A DNA stretch of 64,000 nucleotides from Tilletia caries (lineage: Eukaryota > Basidiomycota > Exobasidiomycetes > Tilletiales > Tilletiaceae), in assembly GCA_032718865.1 (NCBI GenBank), contig JALUTQ010000005.1, positions 372,001 through 436,000 on the forward strand, in the 5' to 3' direction. Position numbers and translations under genes: made by a program. The notes under the pieces were generated by a model. The model was not told the DNA's origin, searched no databases, and saw only the letters and a program-made list of their open reading frames with translations. Shown here in pieces: positions 1 through 10,793 of this stretch. Numbering within the stretch: the first letter of the stretch is position 1; each line of letters begins with the position of its first letter.

Positions 1-39
1 ACAGGGTGGCATCTGTTTATGACTTTCTTTCCTTGCCAG

Positions 40-291
40 AACTGGCGAGTTCTGCCCATTGCCGGTGGGATGGGCAACCGAATCGGCGAGGCTGAGCTCG
101 ACCCTCTCTTTGACCACCTGCGCGAGCAAGAGATTGCCAAGTCAGCCCAGGCGCCCTCGACAAGCGCGGCAGGGTCGGCGGGTTCGAGTTCGTCCCGGGA
201 TCGCGAGGCTCAGGAGCGGGCGTTCAAAGGTGCTCTCGATCGCATGCCGAAGGCTTCGCTGGGCAGTGGCAATGGTGTTGTCATGGTCTGA
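40..291 (+). CDS. 3' terminal exon of an unidentified gene (partial)
   Basis: An open frame runs from the window edge region to a TGA at 289-291. The bases before position 40 (pyrimidine-rich, ending TTGCCAG) look like an intron 3' end, so I take this as a last exon of about 83 residues whose upstream part lies outside the window; the ATG at 19 would lie inside that intron. The residues begin NWRVLPIAGGMGNRIGEAEL, followed by a Ser/Ala-rich low-complexity stretch. I do not recognise the family. The upstream exons would be needed to name it. Confidence 0.4.
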   Translation, partial: NWRVLPIAGGMGNRIGEAELDPLFDHLREQEIAKSAQAPSTSAAGSAGSSSSRDREAQERAFKGALDRMPKASLGSGNGVVMV

Positions 292-1731
292 ACAGCAAAA
301 AGTGCAAAAGAATCACACATGTCGCTCGGCCCAGACAGGGGCTCCTCTGTACTCTCCTGAACAACGCGTTTCCAACGCAGAGAGCCCCCCAGCATGTACC
401 ATGACTGAAGTTACGAGAGGTCCATAAGAACGCTTCACGTTCCCGATCCGTCTCCGAAAGCGCAGGCAATGATTGATGACGCTGGGAAGGGCGATGGCGA
501 TGCCACATCTCAACGCGGGGCTGCCTCATCGTTGGTGCCTGCGTGTGGTGTACATGCTGAGCGCTGAGGCGCTGAGGCCGTGAAGCGTGACTGGGGCGCT
601 GAAGCAAGCGTAAAGTGCATAAAAGCCTTCTCCCAACGGCCGGCGAGTCGTTCACCTTCACCACCATTCGCTGCGAGAAGACTCACTCAAGACTAGCCCA
701 ACGCTTGACACCCAACCCGGCCAGTGGTACACCTTCACCTTGCTGTGCGAAACCGACGTTGAAGGGCCAAGTGGCAAGAGCACGGTAGGCGGCAAAGAGA
801 CCAACGATTCGAGCGCTAGATGCCCTGCGCACATCTTGTCAATGCGCATCAAGGATCTCGTAGCGGGATGAGCATCGTCAGCAAGGCTGCAGTTCGGACA
901 ACGCTAAGAAGACCTTTGGCCCAAGTGGAAGCCGTCCCCAAACTCCCAAGCATCGTTCGGCCTGCCGCTCGTAATGTTGGCTGGGGCCTTCAGCGTCGTC
1001 CCAAAAATAATACCGATCAGGACGCAAAGTGTTCGCTGTGGATGAAGGGGATGGGGGCCGCCTCCGAGCTTTGAATAGTCCCATAATGGGATCGCTGCCG
1101 AGGGACGGACGGAAAGGTACCTTATACCCAACTTTCTTCGGATGCGGCGGTGACGCTGTGAGCGACCTTGCCCTGGGCGGTCGAGGCAATTTCCGCAACG
1201 TTCATCCTCCCTCATGCAGAGTCCAAGCTGAAAATCGCCTCCCGTCTGCCGATGCCTATGTGCCGCTCGCGGCTCACACTCATCTCCTGCGTCGTTCTGC
1301 GGACGACCGCTTCTGACTGACAGCTCCGTTAGTGTCTCTTTGCTCGTGCAGGTGAATAGAAAAGTTGAACCTTCTTCAATCCTCCCATAAGCAGACACCC
1401 TCTCCTTTTTTTCCCTTCCCCTGAGCTGGCTAGAGGTCACCTACACGCTTTCCCCTCACACTTTCGCTTTCGTTTTTCCTTCCTTCCATGCTCCACAGGT
1501 AACCTGTGACTGAGCTAACTTTCTCTCATATTTCTCGTGAGTATCGAATTATGATCCAGGTGCTGGTGAACGAGAGGACGCTGGCTGACATGGAAGACCT
1601 CTCTCAACCACTTGGCCTTGCGCAAATCTTTCTGGGCGGAATGACGATTCATCACATCGCTACCGACAGCATCTCGCTGGACGAGTCTGGGGGGACTTTC
1701 TCACTGAGCAGGCAGGCCCGTCTCGGCGTAC
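292..1731. other. Intergenic, no supported gene
   Basis: Overlapping short open frames occur on both strands, but none has splice structure, domain content or composition that sets it apart from noise. CT-rich tracts at about 1,390-1,500 resemble the pyrimidine-rich promoter and 5' leader sequence seen upstream of other genes in this window, and probably serve the gene starting at 1,732. Confidence 0.5.
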
Positions 1732-4700
1732 ATGGTCCGGTTCACTCTTTCACAACTTCTTCACCTTTTTCTGTTTCTCATCGCGCTTGATGCGCGGATC
1801 ATCCATGCAGTCCCGATCAGCGGTCAACACCAACAAATATCAGCGGCATCAACAGGGGGTGACGTCGCGGGCAGCTCGGATGCCTGGGTCGAGGCGGCCC
1901 AGCAGGCCGAGCTTGTCCCTCAATCAGCACGGGTCGAGGAAGGTGCAGACGGCGCCAGCTTCCTTGACACCAACATCGAGGATCGGATGGCGAGTCGCAG
2001 CTCTCTCGAGTTCTTGTCTTCGCCAGATGGCGAAGGTAGAGCAGAGGAGAACGACTCGGCTCGCATGTTGGACATGCTCACGACGAACGATGATGAGCAA
2101 GCCGACATTAGCACGAAGCGAGCTTGGACAGACACCTCCGATATGGAGGAGGACGATGTGGACCAGGAGGAGGTTATCGACGAGGGCCTTCTCCCACCCG
2201 CATTGGTTGCACGCTCGCGCAAGGGCAAGGGCAAGCATTCCGGTCACGACAGTCACTCAAAGGGCAGCAAGAAGAATAGTTCTAGCAGTCAGAAGTCTCG
2301 CAAGGGCAAGAGCAAGCACAAGGACTCTCACTCCGACTCTCACCATGAGCCCGAAAAGCAGTCCAAGCACAAGTCTCAGAAGCACTCTGAGTCAAAATCG
2401 GAGAAGCACAAGGATGAATCCTCGCACACAAAGCCCAAGAAGTCACACCAGGAGCACAAGATTGCCACCCATCACACTCAGAAGTCGCCATCACATGCGT
2501 CTCACCGTCCCAAGAAGGTCAAGGATGACAGCGAAAAGCACGAGGAACACCACCGCCCTGGCCAGCAGCCCAAAAAGCAGCACCGACCAGCGAAGCAGCA
2601 GCGCCCTGAGCATCACTCGCAGCATCATTCTGTCCATGCCACGAAGCATAGACCTCAGAAAACCGTCGTCATTCACCATGTTTCCAGACCAAAGGTCACC
2701 CACCACAGGGTTGTCCACCGGCCGCAGCGACCCCACTACGTGCACACGACGCTGGTCCCCGTCTGGTACCAGCCAAACGAGCCCGCCTACGCTGGGCCTG
2801 ATGTCGAACCTGAGGCAGAAGAGGAGACCCCTGTCGAGCAGCCCAAGCCAAAAGTCTCTTCTCGGCCCGTCATCGTCCCGACTCATGTCTCAGAGAAACC
2901 AAAGGTTGTGCGGCCAAAGACAACAGCAACAACGCAGCGGACAGTCACATCGGTCAAAGCGATCAGCTCCGTCACCCAAGCAAAGCCGGTCAAGACAACC
3001 ACCACTGTCATTGCTAAGCCCAAGGTACCGATCGTTGTCTCTCACCCGGTTACAAAGAAGCCAATTACTGCGCCGTCAACAAGCCCAGCAAAGTCGACCA
3101 CAGTCATTGTGAAGCCCAAGATCACGACTCCGGTCAAGGGTCCTGGCCCTTCTGTCAAGAAACCAGCTGCCCCCGTTGTCACAGGATTGAAGCCTTCTGT
3201 CAAGCAGCAGCCTCACACGGGACCGAAACCTCTGCCTGCGAAGGGCAAGCCTCATGCAGGCCCGAAATCTGTGCCTGCGAAGGGTAAGAAGCCGATTGGC
3301 CCTTTCGTTGGCCCCAAGCACTCGCCTGCGAAGCATGCTCCGGCGAAGCACGCCCCAGGGAAGCGACCATCGATCAAACAGGGAGCCGCCAAGCACGGTC
3401 CCGCGAAGAAGCCTGCGGGCAAGCCATCTCCGGCGAAGCATGCACCTGCGAAGAAGATGCCAGGCAAGCCGGCACCCGCGAAGAACCCCGGAGGTGGACA
3501 TGGTCCTTCTAAAGGTGGTCCTTCTACAAGTGGTCATGGTCCTTCTCGTGGTCCTTCTACAGGCGGACATGGACCTTCTCATGTTCCTTCGAAGAATCTA
3601 CCAGGCAAACAGGCACCGGCGAAGCATCCAACCGGGGGACATGCACCTACGAAAAAGCCGGTCAGCAAGGAAGGGCCGGCCAAGCACTCGCCCGTTAAGA
3701 AACCTGCAGGTAAGCCAGCACCGGCTTCGCACCCGGCCCCCAAGAAGCCTGCAGGCAACCCAGCATCGGTAGCAAACAAACCACCGGGAAAGCAGGTTCC
3801 AGCAAACCACTCACCGGCCAAGCACCCGTCCGGGAAAGGGTCGCCCGCAAAACAATCACCTACGGACAAGTCGCCTATCAAGGGTTCACCCGCGACGAAG
3901 CCGCCGACCAAGGAGGCACCCTCGAAGCACTTGCCTGCGAAGAAGCCGGCTGGCAAAGGGCCACTCGGAAACATCCCGGTCGTCAAAGCTGGTGCCGGGA
4001 GCAAGCCTGGGAACAAAGCTCCCGGTGCGAAGCCCGTGGATGCGCAAACACCCATTGTCAAAGCTCCTGCATCCGCCAACTCGGGTTCCAAGGGCTCTGC
4101 ACCGAAAAGCCCTGCATCAAAGGGTCCCACACCGAAAGGTCCTGTCCCGAAGAGCTCAGCGCCAAAGAGCCCGGCTTCGAAAGGCCCTGCGCCGAAGGGC
4201 CCTGCATCAAAGGGTCCCGCACCAAAGCGTCCAGCTCCCAAGAGCCCTGCGCCGAAGGGTGCTGTGCCCAAGAGCCCGGCTTCGAAAGGCCTAGTCATTG
4301 CGAAGCCCAAGATCACGACTCCGGTCAAGGGTCCTGGCCCTTCTGTCAAGAAACCAGCTGCCCCCGTTGTCAAAGGATTGAAGCCGTCTCAGGCGCCAGC
4401 GAAGAGCGCGCTGAAGCCGTCAAACGGCAAGCCTCACACGGGACCGAAACCTCTGCCTGCGAAGGGCAAGCCTCATCCAGGCCCGAATACTGCGCCTGCG
4501 AAGGGTAAGAAGCCGATTGACCCTTTCGTTGGCCCCAAGCACTCACCTGCGAAGCATGCTCCGGCGAAGCACGCCCCAGGGAAGCGACCATCGATCAAAC
4601 AGGGAGCCGCCAAGCACGGTACCGCGAAGAAGCCTGCGGGCAAGCCATCCACGGCGACATCAAAGGGCCAGAGCCCTGCACGGAAAGGTCTGAAGGGCCC

Positions 4701-6180
4701 AGCACCAACTAGTCCAGCACACCACGGCCCACAACTTCCAGTCGTGATCGTGAAGGCTCCTGCTCGAAAGGGTCCGACTCTGAAAGCTCCCGGTCTCAAG
4801 GTACCCGCCGCCAGCGCTCCCCCGGCGAAGGCACCTCCCGCCAAGGATGCGCCTGCCCCAGCAGCGCCTGCAGTCCAGGCACCTGCTGAGAAGCTCCCCG
4901 TTGCGCCACCGGCCAACGTCGCAGGACCGGCGCCAAAACCGGCTCCAGCTGCGATCAACGCGCCTGTCGGGAAGTCTCCAGGTGCGAAGTCGCCTCCGGC
5001 AGCGAAAGCACCAGCAGCGAAAGCACCCGCCGCGAAGGCTCCCGCCGCTAAAGCCCCCGGTGCAAAGAAAGTTCTTGGTGCCAAGGCACCCAGCGCGAAG
5101 GCCCCTGGTACAAAGGTCCCAGGCGCGAAGGCGCCTAAAGCCAAAGCGCCAGCTGCCAAAGGTCCCAAAGCAAAGTACCCAGCTGCGAAAGCTCCCGGTG
5201 CGAAGGCTCCCAAAGCGAAAGCTCCTGGTGCGAAAGCTCCCGGTGCAAAGCTTCCTAAGGCCAAGGCGCCAGCTGCCAAAGCCCCTGGTGCGAAGGGACC
5301 CAAAGCGAAGGTGCCCGGTGCCAAGGCTTCTGCTGCGAAGGCGCCAGCTGCCAAAGCTCCTGGGGCCAAGGTTCCCAAGGCGGAAGCGCCAGGTGCGAAA
5401 GTTCCCGCGGCGAAGAAGCCTGCCGCAAAGGTTCCCAAAGCAAAAGCGCCGGCTGTGAAGCTTCCCGGCGCCAAGATTCCTCCCAAGGCAAAGGCACCAG
5501 CTGCAAAGGTTCCTGGTGCGAAGGCTCCTAAGGCAAAGGCACCAGCTGCGAAACGACCTAAAGCGAAGGTACCAGCCAAACCCGCGGGACCGAAGGCTCC
5601 CAAGGCGAAGGTGCCTGCTCCCAAGGGTGTCAAGCCCAAGGCGCCTGCTGCAAAGAAACCTCTTGCGAAAAAGCCTCTCACAAAGAAGCCTCTTGCGAAG
5701 AAGCCTCTTGCAAAGAAACCTCTTGCAAAGCCGATCGCAAAGAAGCCACTCGCAAAGAAGCCACTCGCAAAGAAGCCAATCGCAAAGAAACCACAGGTGA
5801 AGAAGCCCATCGCAAAGAAGCCCGTCGCCAAAAAGCCCGTCGCTAAGAAGCCTCTCGCCAAAAAGCCAATTGTCAAAGCCCCGGCCAAGCCTGGCGCCAA
5901 GCTGCCCGCGAAGCCCCTGGCGAAGAAGCCCTTGCCCAAGAAGCCAGTTCTGAAGAAGCCCCTTGTCAAGAAGCCCCTCGTCAAGAAGCCTCTGGTGAAG
6001 AAGCCTTTGGTGAAGAAGCCACTCCCCAAGAAGCCGGTGGTCAAGAAGCCACTCCCCAAGAAACCGGTGCTGAAGAAGCCCTTGCCCAAGAAGCCTCTGG
6101 TGAAGAAGCCACTGCCTAAGAAGCCAGTCGTCGTCGCTCCTGTTCCTCCTCTCCTGGCCGTCCCGGTCGTGAAGGTTTGA
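1732..6180 (+). CDS. Secreted Lys/Pro/Ala-rich repeat protein (1,482 aa)
   Basis: An intronless ORF of 1,482 codons. The first ~26 residues (MVRFTLSQLLHLFLFLIALD, then ARIIHA) form a clear signal peptide, so the product probably enters the secretory pathway and may end in the wall or outside the cell. An acidic stretch (about residues 60-150) is followed by a Ser/Lys/His-rich segment (about 160-320). A very long region of PAK, KAPGAK and AKKPL-type units follows and runs to the C terminus, giving a strongly basic tail. Residues ~459-570 are repeated almost exactly at ~856-975 (nucleotides from about 3,109 and 4,300), an internal segmental duplication. I know no enzyme family of this kind. A role as a cationic wall or matrix protein, or as a polyanion-binding protein, is inference from composition only. 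The start is the first ATG giving a signal peptide. Confidence 0.75.
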   Translation: MVRFTLSQLLHLFLFLIALDARIIHAVPISGQHQQISAASTGGDVAGSSDAWVEAAQQAELVPQSARVEEGADGASFLDTNIEDRMASRSSLEFLSSPDGEGRAEENDSARMLDMLTTNDDEQADISTKRAWTDTSDMEEDDVDQEEVIDEGLLPPALVARSRKGKGKHSGHDSHSKGSKKNSSSSQKSRKGKSKHKDSHSDSHHEPEKQSKHKSQKHSESKSEKHKDESSHTKPKKSHQEHKIATHHTQKSPSHASHRPKKVKDDSEKHEEHHRPGQQPKKQHRPAKQQRPEHHSQHHSVHATKHRPQKTVVIHHVSRPKVTHHRVVHRPQRPHYVHTTLVPVWYQPNEPAYAGPDVEPEAEEETPVEQPKPKVSSRPVIVPTHVSEKPKVVRPKTTATTQRTVTSVKAISSVTQAKPVKTTTTVIAKPKVPIVVSHPVTKKPITAPSTSPAKSTTVIVKPKITTPVKGPGPSVKKPAAPVVTGLKPSVKQQPHTGPKPLPAKGKPHAGPKSVPAKGKKPIGPFVGPKHSPAKHAPAKHAPGKRPSIKQGAAKHGPAKKPAGKPSPAKHAPAKKMPGKPAPAKNPGGGHGPSKGGPSTSGHGPSRGPSTGGHGPSHVPSKNLPGKQAPAKHPTGGHAPTKKPVSKEGPAKHSPVKKPAGKPAPASHPAPKKPAGNPASVANKPPGKQVPANHSPAKHPSGKGSPAKQSPTDKSPIKGSPATKPPTKEAPSKHLPAKKPAGKGPLGNIPVVKAGAGSKPGNKAPGAKPVDAQTPIVKAPASANSGSKGSAPKSPASKGPTPKGPVPKSSAPKSPASKGPAPKGPASKGPAPKRPAPKSPAPKGAVPKSPASKGLVIAKPKITTPVKGPGPSVKKPAAPVVKGLKPSQAPAKSALKPSNGKPHTGPKPLPAKGKPHPGPNTAPAKGKKPIDPFVGPKHSPAKHAPAKHAPGKRPSIKQGAAKHGTAKKPAGKPSTATSKGQSPARKGLKGPAPTSPAHHGPQLPVVIVKAPARKGPTLKAPGLKVPAASAPPAKAPPAKDAPAPAAPAVQAPAEKLPVAPPANVAGPAPKPAPAAINAPVGKSPGAKSPPAAKAPAAKAPAAKAPAAKAPGAKKVLGAKAPSAKAPGTKVPGAKAPKAKAPAAKGPKAKYPAAKAPGAKAPKAKAPGAKAPGAKLPKAKAPAAKAPGAKGPKAKVPGAKASAAKAPAAKAPGAKVPKAEAPGAKVPAAKKPAAKVPKAKAPAVKLPGAKIPPKAKAPAAKVPGAKAPKAKAPAAKRPKAKVPAKPAGPKAPKAKVPAPKGVKPKAPAAKKPLAKKPLTKKPLAKKPLAKKPLAKPIAKKPLAKKPLAKKPIAKKPQVKKPIAKKPVAKKPVAKKPLAKKPIVKAPAKPGAKLPAKPLAKKPLPKKPVLKKPLVKKPLVKKPLVKKPLVKKPLPKKPVVKKPLPKKPVLKKPLPKKPLVKKPLPKKPVVVAPVPPLLAVPVVKV

Positions 6181-6708
6181 TTGTCGGAGCTGTCGAGACC
6201 AGGCTTGCTTCACCAGGTGAGTACGATGCTGTGGACCAGTTACTGCTCCTCTTCGTCGGGGGCCTGCATGCTGACGCGGAATCTCCAATCTGCTGCAGAT
6301 CCAGACCATCCCAAAGGGGCGAGCCTTTACGGATCCTCATCAGGACCGACCTACTCGGGTCGTGATTGTGTCCACGACTTCTCGCCTCACCGCTGGTCGA
6401 CATGCCATCAAGGTGCAAGATCAGAACATAGTCACCGATCATCCCATCGCGCGCAACAGCAAGGCCTCAAGAGACCGTCCACCCTCGCTTCTTTCCCCTT
6501 GCGAACATCATCCCCTGCTGCCCCCACCATCACCCTCGACGAAACTGACTAATCTGCTGTGTGCATATACCACCCTGTTATATTCAGGATCCTGATCTTT
6601 AGAGCTGCATGGAATTTTGAACCCCTTCCCTATTTGCATTCATTTCTTCTTGAAACATGTTCGTGGCATTTATGTGGCAGTGTGTAGCAGGAAAGCATTT
6701 GGTCGTGA
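6181..6708. other. Convergent 3' intergenic region
   Basis: This lies between the stop codons of the Lys-rich protein (+) and the ankyrin protein (-), so it should hold the two 3' UTRs and polyadenylation signals. I see no coding signal. Confidence 0.5.
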
Positions 6709-7470
6709 TTAGGAAGCAGGTCCACTAGTTGTGTCTTGGTGCTGCCCTGGCGCAGCGCCGGTTGCAGCTTCAACTTTGTCGGTCTTTGCTGGGCCACCCT
6801 CCTCCGCTTCATCATCGTCATCCTCCTCCTCTTCGCTGTCGTCGTCGTCGTCCTCCTCGTCGTCATCGTCATCCTTGCGCTCGTACCCTCCGTCTTCGTA
6901 ATCATCATCCGTCGGCTCCGGCTCGCCAGTGAGAGAGCGCAAATAGTCGCAAACTTCAAACGCCTCATTCTCGTAGGCAGCCTGTGCCGCCGTCTTCCCA
7001 TCTAGATTCCGATGTTTCGGGTCGGCACCGAACTTCTCGATGAGCAACTTGGCAGGCTCGACCGTCTCACAGACGAAGAGGGGTGTGTCTCCATCGGAAT
7101 CTTGTACGTTGGCGGCGCCGGTGGGGGCAGGTACGCCGGATGGTGCCGCTGAGTTCTCCGCGGAAGGCTTGTAGAGGGCTGCTTTTGGGTGGGACAGGAG
7201 GAAGTCGAGCACCTCGAGCTGGGCATAAGATGCGGCGGCGTGAACGGCGGTGTAGGAGAAATCGTCGGGGGATGTTGGGGTCAGGTCCGGCTGGTTGTCG
7301 AGCAGGTAGCGGACCGAGTCGAGATCGCCCTCGCCGGCTGCGAGCCAGATGTTGGAGTTGATGTTGCTTGGTGGAGAGCTGAGACCAGCGGCAGCGGCAG
7401 GAGTGTTCACTGCGCTGGAGCCGGCACTGTCGCCTTCGGGCTTGCTAAGCGTCGAGGTCGGGACCGGCAT
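6709..7470 (-). CDS. Ankyrin-repeat protein with acidic C terminus
   Basis: A single-exon frame of 253 residues. I chose the ATG at 7,470 (MPVPTSTLSK) because sequence upstream of it in the same frame is non-conserved in character. Two to three ankyrin units are visible: NIWLAAGEGDLDSVRYLLDN, then a unit with YTAVHAAASYAQLEVLDFLL, then DGDTPLFVCETVEPAKLLIE and a last unit ending in CDYLRSL. The C-terminal ~70 residues are almost pure Asp/Glu with a few Lys, then a short polar tail. Small ankyrin proteins with this layout occur across fungi (for example the yeast Ycr051w type) and act as protein-binding adaptors, often nuclear or cytosolic. The partner here is unknown. Confidence 0.75.
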   Translation of the reverse strand: MPVPTSTLSKPEGDSAGSSAVNTPAAAAGLSSPPSNINSNIWLAAGEGDLDSVRYLLDNQPDLTPTSPDDFSYTAVHAAASYAQLEVLDFLLSHPKAALYKPSAENSAAPSGVPAPTGAANVQDSDGDTPLFVCETVEPAKLLIEKFGADPKHRNLDGKTAAQAAYENEAFEVCDYLRSLTGEPEPTDDDYEDGGYERKDDDDDEEDDDDDSEEEEDDDDEAEEGGPAKTDKVEAATGAAPGQHQDTTSGPAS

Positions 7471-9194
7471 TGACTTGGACGGGTTCGATGTCAACGAAGC
7501 GGTGAGTGAAGTCAGTTTGATGCGTGATGCGTGATGGTTCGTGCGCACAGAGGTGGGAGCTCGAAAGAGTTGGAGTCTTGATCTTGAGTCTTCCCAGGAC
7601 GGGAGAGAACGGGGACCAGACCGGAGAGTTCCGAGTTCCGACCGCAGCAGCGAGCAACGATGCCCCCGCCCCCCAAGGCCCCAAGCCTCACGCCTCACGC
7701 CCGGAAGGATGTCGACGCTGAGGGGGAGGATGAGGACTGAGGCAGGTGAGAGAGGGGACTCCGCTTCTTCCCCGCCCATCAATCGCTACTGCTCAGTCTT
7801 CTTCTGACCTCCATGTTCCTTGCTTTTCGCAGCAATCAACGCTCTCCTGCAGATGCACAACGGTGGGCGAGGACGAGCTCGCACAGATCCTCGCCCGATC
7901 AAACCACCCTCTCTCAAAACTTACAGCTCAGAGGCATGCAGCCAGAAGAACGGCGAATGTCAGCGCTCGATGACCTCCATGGAACGCATTCGTCCAGATG
8001 TCAATGTCGTGCTCTCCAATCTCAACACGGCCGGGACGGATTCGGTGTTGGATTGGAATCATCTGCGGGCTATTCCGTCTTCGTTCTGGCGGAACGGGTT
8101 CGTGGCTACCATCCCGCGGTGGACGGTCGGACAGGATTGAAAGGGGGCCTTTGCAGGATTCCATTCACCATCTACTTGCCCCAGGTTTCCTGCCTCCTCA
8201 GCCAAAATGGTGACTCAGCGTTTTGACCTGAGAATCGATCAGTGGGCCAACCCCGTCTTTGCTGCTCAGACAGAGCCCCCTCATCACTGAGCTCGGTCCC
8301 TGCGATGTCCAAATACCGAGAGGTCTTCGAAGCGTGTCGATCAGACACTGACAACTCACTTTCTCATCCCACCTTCTCTTCCTCCTGTTATTCTTAACAG
8401 TGCCATTGCTCCCCGTGTCGCTGTGGCCTTACCTCACATCCAATCAGCTGTCTGTGATCCGATCGCCCGTCCACAGCTGCCAACAGCTACGATCCCAAGA
8501 GCGACGGTCGCGCCAAGGCCCTGGGGGACGCGAACATTGCTGACGTTCCCGCCGGGCGTTCCCTCAAGTGAGGTATGGTCCCCCGGCTCGTCAACATCAA
8601 CAACGGCTTCATTCGCGACATTTCGATCGGCATCGCGTTCACCTTGCCCAAGGCCCTCATCCTGGTGACCGAATCTCCTCAGTGTCGCTACACTCGATGA
8701 AATCTGCGCGGTCTCTGCAATCAGTCGGCTCTGGGGCGGGAGCAGGCCGTACTTGTTAAAGGGGTGTTGGAGAGGACGCGCTTGGGGTCGGTGAACTTGA
8801 GGAAGAAGGGTAAGGGGGACGAGATGGTCAGATTGGACTGTGCCTGACCGCCGCGCACGGTATCGAGTGCTTCTACGACCAGGCCGCGCCCAGATCTGCT
8901 GCTGATGCTGTGCTGCCGTCGCTGCGGGGCAGGAAGGCCGGGTGGAGACGTGCTGCGAGGGCGCGTCGTCGTTGTCATCACTCCCGAGTCCCGTCCATAC
9001 CATCCAGCTCTCCATTCTCGTTTGGACTTTGGAGATCTTCAGAAATTAGAAATAGAAACGGTTTTGCCGAATTTACCAGGAATAATAATCGTTCAACCTT
9101 CGCCACTCGCCAGCATCCCGCTCGACTTGCCACCTGTCTCGACCTGACCGCCATCTATTTTTGAGATTCTCGAGAAAGGAGTGGTAGCTTCAAG
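7471..9194. other. Intergenic with possible decayed coding sequence
   Basis: No intact gene can be built. Short stretches read like coding sequence: around 8,480-8,570 a frame ending in AGRSLK and a stop, then at 8,576 MVPRLVNINNGFIRDISIGI before another stop. The latter faintly recalls the start of fungal COX7a/Cox9-type subunits. On the minus strand at about 8,740-8,900 there is LVVEALDTVRGGQAQ and following residues. Frames change and stop codons intervene, so any gene here would be a relic. The last ~150 bases should hold the promoter of the splicing factor gene at 9,195. Confidence 0.35.
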
Positions 9195-10406
9195 ATGCAG
9201 GGCTTCAACATGGGCCGCTATCGGCCTCCGGATAAGGATCCGGCCAAGTCCTCCTGGAACGAGAGTCATCCGCTGGGCAAGAGAGCGCACAAGATCGATC
9301 AAGGCATCCTCGTCGTCCGCTTCGAATTGCCATTCGACATCTGGTGGTGAGCATTTGGCATCATTTCTCTCCTCATCTTCTGGACTGGCTGACTTTACTT
9401 CCATTTCAATGGATCCAGCGGCTCCTGTGAGGCTCACATCGGCCAAGGCGTGCGGTTTAATGCTGAGAAACGTCAGATCGGCAAATACCTCAGTACGCCC
9501 ATCTTCGCGTTTCGATGTAAATGTACGACGTGCAAACATCATTTTGAGATACAGACCGATCCAAAGGTGAGTTTGTCATCATTCTCGACCCGCGAATATG
9601 TGGTGATCTGATCATTATTTACATAACTTCCGCACATACCAGAACACTCGCTATGTCGTAACGGAAGGCGCTCGTCAGAAAGAAGAGGACTGGGATCCGG
9701 AAGAGAATGGAGGTCACGCTGTTTTTGGTAAGTGATGGCTGCCTCGTCATTTACTGGCCTTTACTCCGATACTTGATCCTTACGCCGCCTTGGTCCTCCC
9801 TGCTTTACAGATACGGAAGCCTCATCCTCGGCTCAACCTCCCGACGCCTTTTCTCACCTCGAGAAGACGATGACTCAAGCCGAGCGTGCCAAGTTGGCTG
9901 AAAAACGAATCCTCGAACTCGAAGAGCACTCCTCGGCGCGATCTTTCGACCCATACGCCCTCAACTTCCGTCTCCGATCGTCCTTTCGGGTCGAGAGGAA
10001 GGATCTCGAACGGCATCAGCGAGCCGATGATCAGCTTCGACAGAAAATTGGCTGGACCGAAGGCCAAAAGCTTGTTAAAGACAGCGAGGAGGATCGGGCC
10101 GAGGCGACAGCAGTCTGGAAGAGAGAGAAGGACAAAGCTGCTCGGGATCGAGTTGCAGCAGGATACATTACCCCCCGGACCCGGAGTTCGGCCATTGCCG
10201 TCGCTGCCAAAGCTAGTACCGAACCCCGTCAGAGCAGTAATAGCTCGAGCAAGCTACGATCGTCAACCCATGCCGAATCATCTTCCTCGCGGTCTCTGGC
10301 CACGCATCGAAATCGCGGATCTACTTCAACCCTCACACCAACTGCAAAGGCACTGGCAGCCCGGGTGTTGGCCAACACCCAGCGCAAGACAAATCCTTTC
10401 GGATGA
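9195..10406 (+). CDS. Yju2B/CCDC130-type CWC16 splicing factor
   Basis: Four exons read cleanly: 9195-9346, 9419-9566, 9643-9727 and 9811-10406, with introns of 72, 76 and 83 nt and consistent phases; the product is 326 residues. The N terminus MQGFNMGRYRPPD and the following SHPLGKRAHK, ILVVRFELPFDIWC are hallmarks of the CWC16 family. Two CxxC pairs (C-G-S-C and C-T-T-C) with the block VRFNAEKRQIG form the usual zinc-binding core. The second half is charged, helical and Ser-rich. Family members (Yju2/CCDC94 and CCDC130) bind the spliceosome around the first catalytic step. The N-terminal signature and the QTDP motif place this copy on the CCDC130 branch rather than the Yju2 branch. Confidence 0.9.
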
Positions 10407-10793
10407 CATACACTGGAAGATCTTCTTCGCGACCGGTCTCATCGCCTCATCACCTCAACGCCTCACATCGATGCCACTTTCACAGCCCAACTTCCACGCA
10501 TGTATGTACGATATTCGCACGCAAATCCTCACAATTCATGTATTCCCACTTCAGCTCTTCCATCCAAGCGCTCATCTTAATCCGAGCGAGGCGGTAAAGG
10601 TATATGCTATCTGATTCCAAAAGAGTCCTATGGTCCGTGACGATCTCCATGTAAGGTCGGGTAGAAGCGTATAGGAGGGGATATAATAAATCAATGATAC
10701 GTAAAGCGTAAAGGGAAGGCGAACGTTTGACCGAGTTGGTTGAGAGAACTCGAGTCCAGGTATCCCGACGGGTAATGAATGCCGGAAAATCTT
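10407..10793. other. Convergent 3' intergenic region
   Basis: The 387 bases lie between two converging stop codons. I see no gene; the sequence is AT-richer near 10,680-10,700 and is likely to contain both 3' UTRs. Confidence 0.5.

Noticed and set aside
904..1440. 178-codon minus-strand frame
   Set aside because: Arg-rich, no domain, no splice partners; overlaps equal-quality frames on the other strand.
2282..4591. Several other long frames on both strands over the repeat protein
   Set aside because: Shadows of the same repetitive coding sequence with Arg/Ser-rich translations.
4473..6089. 538-codon minus-strand frame rich in Gly/Phe/Ala
   Set aside because: It is the exact antisense of the Lys/Pro/Ala repeats; codon bias of the plus strand keeps it open. 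No start context or domain.
8434..9015. 193-codon minus-strand frame between the ankyrin gene and the splicing factor
   Set aside because: Translation lacks hydrophobic pattern and conflicts with better coding-like pieces in other frames; treated as relic or noise.
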